Source: Tritrichomonas musculus (taxonomy: Eukaryota; Parabasalia; Tritrichomonadida; Tritrichomonadidae). From it: a stretch of 64,000 bases of DNA. Location: positions 1,984,001 to 2,048,000 of the forward strand of contig JAPFFF010000011.1 of NCBI GenBank assembly GCA_039105265.1, written 5' to 3'. Every line of letters starts with the position of its first letter. Positions within the stretch are counted from its first letter, which is position 1. The position numbers and the translations under genes were made by a program. The notes under the pieces are model-generated. The model was given only the letters and a program-made list of their open reading frames with translations, was not told the origin of the DNA and ran no database searches. Shown in pieces: positions 60,652-64,000 of the stretch.

Positions 60652-61224
60652 TCATTCCGCAAATGGCTGAATGTGACAGCCTATAAGTCCTTTTCCGCTC
60701 CATCTTGTTGGCGTAATTGTAACATCAACAATAGATTTTTCATGAGATAATATCCTAAATACTTTAACAATTACAGGTGTATCTTCTATAATTTCTTTAG
60801 GCACTTCGTAAAAGCTTTTTGCTTTTCCAAATTGGATAATAAAATCACCATTTAATAAACCACATTTTTCAGCAGGTGAATCTGCAAAAACTTCATCAAT
60901 TATAGCAAAAGGATTGGTTTCCTCAAGATCAAGATAAAGTGGCCTGCCAGTTCCAGTTGGATCTCCTTCAGTTTGTGCAAGGCAGTCAATAATAAACTCA
61001 AGTCTTTTACGGTCATTAAGAAGTCGCGCTGCATGTTGTCTTTCTGATAAAATTTTGTAATGATCTATATCTGGTAAAGGGAACCCTTCTTTATCAACAA
61101 GTGGAGTTTTATAGCCAAGTCCAGTTGACTCTAAATAATCTTTGATTTTAACAAGACTATCATCAATATTATCGCGTGCTTTTGTTAATGTTAATGCTGC
61201 ACGCACTTTCATAGCACGAGACAT
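60652..61224 (-). CDS. PSMD9: 26S proteasome assembly chaperone PSMD9/Nas2-like
   Basis: 190 residues from ATG 61224 (MSRAMKVRAALTLTKARDNI), the only in-frame ATG near the 5' end. The N-terminal helical domain holds TPLVDKEGFPLPDIDHYKI (about 40-58), the signature of the family. A PDZ domain follows (about 85-190): NPFAIIDEVFADSPAEKCGL, GDFIIQFG, then the final WSGKGLIGCHIQPFAE. Nas2/p27 binds the Rpt5 tail during assembly of the proteasome base. Codons upstream of the chosen ATG (INDLNIL) still resemble the family, so a longer N-terminus through an unseen start or intron is possible. Divergent from the NAA35-like gene. Confidence 0.88.
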   Translation of the reverse strand: MSRAMKVRAALTLTKARDNIDDSLVKIKDYLESTGLGYKTPLVDKEGFPLPDIDHYKILSERQHAARLLNDRKRLEFIIDCLAQTEGDPTGTGRPLYLDLEETNPFAIIDEVFADSPAEKCGLLNGDFIIQFGKAKSFYEVPKEIIEDTPVIVKVFRILSHEKSIVDVTITPTRWSGKGLIGCHIQPFAE

Positions 61225-61341
61225 CAAAATATTTAAATCATTAATTGGCCAACTTTTTTTTATCGTTATGGTGAAATTTTTAACATAAATCGAATAATAC
61301 TTAATGGGCAAAATATTGTCCTTTAGGTTAATTATTTTCAA
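61225..61341. promoter_or_regulatory. Shared 117-bp divergent promoter gap
   Basis: Start codons of the PSMD9-like (61224, minus) and NAA35-like (61342, plus) genes are only 117 bases apart, so both promoters must lie here. No exact TCAYW initiator is seen directly before either start. Confidence 0.4.
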
Positions 61342-63294
61342 ATGTCTGAAACAAACTGGAGCAATATTGATTTAAATTTTTTTTCAGATTGCACTACCCA
61401 AATGAAATATGATGAGTTTATATACAACAATTTATTTCAATCATCACGAGCAATGAAATCAATCACTTTGGGGTCGCAAAGAAGCGATTCCCATTTAATT
61501 GCTGATGGAATGCATAGTATCAATGATTATATTGAAAAAGGAAATTATCTTCCCGATGAAAATATTACACCTGATGAAATCAGAAAAATTCAAGGAAAGT
61601 TATTAGACTGTATGGTAGCGCGTTTCGATGGAAACAATTTGTTCCAGACAGTTTTAACATGCGTTTATGTTCATCGCAATTACACAATCAAAAATCCGCT
61701 ACTTCAAGCTGTCATTTTTTCATATATTTATCTTATTCTAACTGTTGAAGAATTTGTTAATAAATATAAAGCTGGGTCTCCTTCTGCTTGGGCAAATGAT
61801 GGTGGTATTGGTATTTCTTTTCTTCCAGAAAAATCAAACTTTGATCCATCAGCAATTCGAAGTGACCTTGAAAAATTCTCAAAAGATGATCCATCAATTT
61901 CAGATATAATAAGTTTTTCTACTTATATGCTCAATTTTGCTGAATACCTTAATGATTTACAATCAAAAACGCCACCAGAAATGCCTCAAATACCTAAAGA
62001 ATCAGAAATGATTGGATTTTCAGATGTTCTTCATAATAGGCAACTATCAACACAAACTCCTCCTTTAATTGTTCAAATTCAATCCCATGAAAAATCAGTT
62101 CAGCAATTCACAGAAATGGTAAATTTAATTTTAGGATTCAAAGACATTCCAAAACCAACTTCAATCTTGGAGATTTTAGATTTTCTCTTTGAATGGTCTG
62201 TTGAACACCAAAAAACACTTATTTTACCTCGAATCATTTTAAAAGCCGTTTTATTTCCGAATCTTACAACTGATAAACCATCAATATATGGCTGGGCAGA
62301 TAGTAAAGAATTTTTAATTTCTGAATTCAAAAAGATAAATATTAATGAAAAAATTTTTTCACTTGACAAAGCTGTTACAATTGAGTCAACTGTTTACAAT
62401 TTCTTAATTTATATTTCGCATTCATTTTTAATGCCTATTTGCATTGCTCATTCATCACTTGAAAAGCATCTATTCCAATATTGGTCACTCCTTCAGAACT
62501 ATTTAGTATCATCATTGAATAAAACGGCAAAGTTTATGTCTTTCCCGAAAATTGATTCAGAATCAATGAGCAGAATTGTAGAAAATCCAATGATATATTG
62601 GACTCGTCATATCTCTATTGAGTTAGCAAGAATTTATTTGAAGCTTGGAATCAAATGTGGAATTTATAATGTACTTGACTATATTGAATTATTCCTTTTC
62701 TTTAGCATTCTTCATAAAGCATTAAGAGGAGTATACTATGATGAAAGAACCGTTTCAAAAGTTTACGAAGTATTCAATTTTCAGGGTCATTCAAAAAATA
62801 AGAAGAAAATTGTTTCAAGCTCAAATGTAACAAAGAGAATGGGCGAAGAATCTGATAAAGAAATAGAGCAGCAAATTATTTCAACTTATTATGAATACTG
62901 CATCCACTTGATGCAATTCGCTCTCAAGACTAATAGTATTAAATTATTATCTAACGAGTTTTATAATCCTAAAAAAGTTTACGAATCAAGAAAAAATGCA
63001 CTTCCGATAATCGAGTCAGTACAATTTCTAGAGTATAGCAACTTCGAAATTTTATATGATTATAAGAAATTGCAATTACCTCAAATTCAAAATGAAATTA
63101 AGAGAAAGGCTAATGACACTAAAGAATTAATAAAGAAATTAAATTCAAGGCCAAATCCATCATCATGGATCAAGGATATACTCAAAAAGGTTGTTATGTC
63201 ATCTCTGTTTGTATCGCAATGGAAAGAAGGTAATCTATTTTCTATTTCATTTGATAATGACTGCATCCCTGAGTTTCAATTGATAAAGCAATAA
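61342..63294 (+). CDS. NAA35: NatC N-terminal acetyltransferase auxiliary subunit (NAA35/Mak10)
   Basis: 650 residues from ATG 61342. The N-terminus fits the Mak10 family: WSNIDLNFFSDCTTQMKYDE, then NLFQSSRAMKSITLGSQRSD where relatives have a MDPKMD-type segment, then IQGKLLDCMVARFDGNNLFQ followed by TVLTCVYVH (about 92-120), the family's W-x-G-x-x-L-x-QT-x-F-x-C pattern. The rest is helical, as in NAA35, and ends at about the right size for the family. The protein would anchor the catalytic subunit NAA30 to ribosomes. Assigned from motifs only; the MDPKMD region is diverged. Confidence 0.75.
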   Translation: MSETNWSNIDLNFFSDCTTQMKYDEFIYNNLFQSSRAMKSITLGSQRSDSHLIADGMHSINDYIEKGNYLPDENITPDEIRKIQGKLLDCMVARFDGNNLFQTVLTCVYVHRNYTIKNPLLQAVIFSYIYLILTVEEFVNKYKAGSPSAWANDGGIGISFLPEKSNFDPSAIRSDLEKFSKDDPSISDIISFSTYMLNFAEYLNDLQSKTPPEMPQIPKESEMIGFSDVLHNRQLSTQTPPLIVQIQSHEKSVQQFTEMVNLILGFKDIPKPTSILEILDFLFEWSVEHQKTLILPRIILKAVLFPNLTTDKPSIYGWADSKEFLISEFKKININEKIFSLDKAVTIESTVYNFLIYISHSFLMPICIAHSSLEKHLFQYWSLLQNYLVSSLNKTAKFMSFPKIDSESMSRIVENPMIYWTRHISIELARIYLKLGIKCGIYNVLDYIELFLFFSILHKALRGVYYDERTVSKVYEVFNFQGHSKNKKKIVSSSNVTKRMGEESDKEIEQQIISTYYEYCIHLMQFALKTNSIKLLSNEFYNPKKVYESRKNALPIIESVQFLEYSNFEILYDYKKLQLPQIQNEIKRKANDTKELIKKLNSRPNPSSWIKDILKKVVMSSLFVSQWKEGNLFSISFDNDCIPEFQLIKQ

Positions 63295-63691
63295 ATCCAT
63301 ATCATTAAATTTCTATAGATAATAAAAAAATTTATTAATTTATTAATTTCATGATTTTAATAATGTTAAAATGTCATAAATGTTTTTGAATAATATAAAT
63401 GATGATTTTTTGTCAAAAATATATATATATCCAAACGGGATCTTATATACGATTAAAAAATGGTCATTTTTGATTGTAATTTATTTATTAATAAAATTGG
63501 AGTATTATTCATGATGCAATATTTAAATAAAATATATTATAATATATTTCGTGATCAGTAAATTGTTGAGAACTTTAGGTTTGTTCATCAGAAGTAGGTT
63601 TAAGTTTTTTTTTTTTTTTACTTATAAATATATAAATATCTGATGGTGAAATAAAAAAAATAATATTTAATAATTTCAAACTCATAAAACT
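63295..63691. other. AT-rich spacer
   Basis: Convergent intergenic region with T and TA tracts. No gene or strong repeat seen. Confidence 0.5.
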
Positions 63692-63976
63692 TTATTCGAA
63701 AGGAGTCTCCCATATAGTATATTTCTTGCTCTCTGTAGCATAACTTGATTCTACAGTGACATTCAAATTTTGAGAGGCATTTGATGCAACAGAATCTTTA
63801 TCAATTGAAATTCCACTAAACGTATTTTTCTTATTATCAAAACTAACATAAGCAAAATATTTTTCACCAGGAATTGCTCGATTTTTTACATCAAAATTCA
63901 TACTTCCTGTTAATGTAAATGAAGAATTTTCTTCAAGTTCAACAACCCACATGATAGTAGCCTCCTTTTTAGACAT
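63692..63976 (-). CDS. Small unknown protein, possibly 5'-partial
   Basis: 94 residues from ATG 63976 (MSKKEATIMWVVELEENSSF). It is beta-rich, with alternating hydrophobic residues (YFAYVSFDNKKNTFSGISI, QNLNVTVESSYATESKKY), and ends in TPFE. No stop occurs in frame between this ATG and the window edge (64000), so the gene may start further right. Function not recognised; a small beta-sandwich fold would fit. Confidence 0.5.
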   Translation of the reverse strand: MSKKEATIMWVVELEENSSFTLTGSMNFDVKNRAIPGEKYFAYVSFDNKKNTFSGISIDKDSVASNASQNLNVTVESSYATESKKYTIWETPFE

Positions 63977-64000
63977 TTTCAGTTGTCCACATGGACTCTG

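Overview
The window looks like nuclear DNA of a trichomonad (Parabasalia), most likely Tritrichomonas or a close relative. The evidence is very AT-rich DNA, long genes that are nearly all uninterrupted, TCAYW-type initiators a few bases before start codons, one tiny intron whose 3' end (ACTAAC, six bases, ending AG) matches the trichomonad splice signal, and several Polinton (Maverick) copies. The species is inferred; no rRNA or marker gene is present.

Region 1 (1-11.2 kb) is the right-hand part of a Polinton (element A) whose left part lies outside the window. It carries an rve-type integrase, a protein that looks like the double jelly-roll major capsid protein, a candidate minor capsid protein, a small amphipathic protein, a packaging ATPase and several small unknown genes. 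Region 2 (11.6-13.96 kb) is a 2,001-bp Polinton derivative with 266-bp inverted repeats and a TCATC target duplication, inserted into an older relic of the same kind of element. Region 3 (14-16.5 kb) is non-coding, with strong hairpins. Region 4 (about 16.5-30.3 kb) is a second, different Polinton-like element (B). It has a protein-primed type B DNA polymerase and two related giant fibre-like genes, but no visible integrase, ATPase or major capsid gene. A damaged pogo-type transposase gene follows at 30.5-31.6 kb.

Region 5 (32.8-64 kb) is host sequence: a GAF protein with a PDE-like C-terminus that seems to lack the metal-binding residues, a membrane-anchored glycosyltransferase-like protein, a relic voltage-gated channel gene, an ABCB-type half transporter, a coiled-coil protein, a copine with a 33-nt intron, a large type I surface protein, a long coiled-coil protein, a BTB-like/coiled-coil protein, and a divergent pair encoding a PSMD9/Nas2 proteasome chaperone and a NatC subunit NAA35/Mak10. 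The gaps hold short inverted-repeat elements, including a 586-bp hAT-type element with a perfect 8-bp target duplication.

The host genes show no operon logic; each appears to have its own short promoter. In the Polintons, genes are packed head to head or tail to tail with very short spacers. The best candidates for something undescribed are the twin giant fibre-like proteins of element B, the mini-Polinton nested in its own relative, the palindromic motif scattered through element A, and the copine mini-intron. All family assignments come from reading motifs by eye, with no database search.
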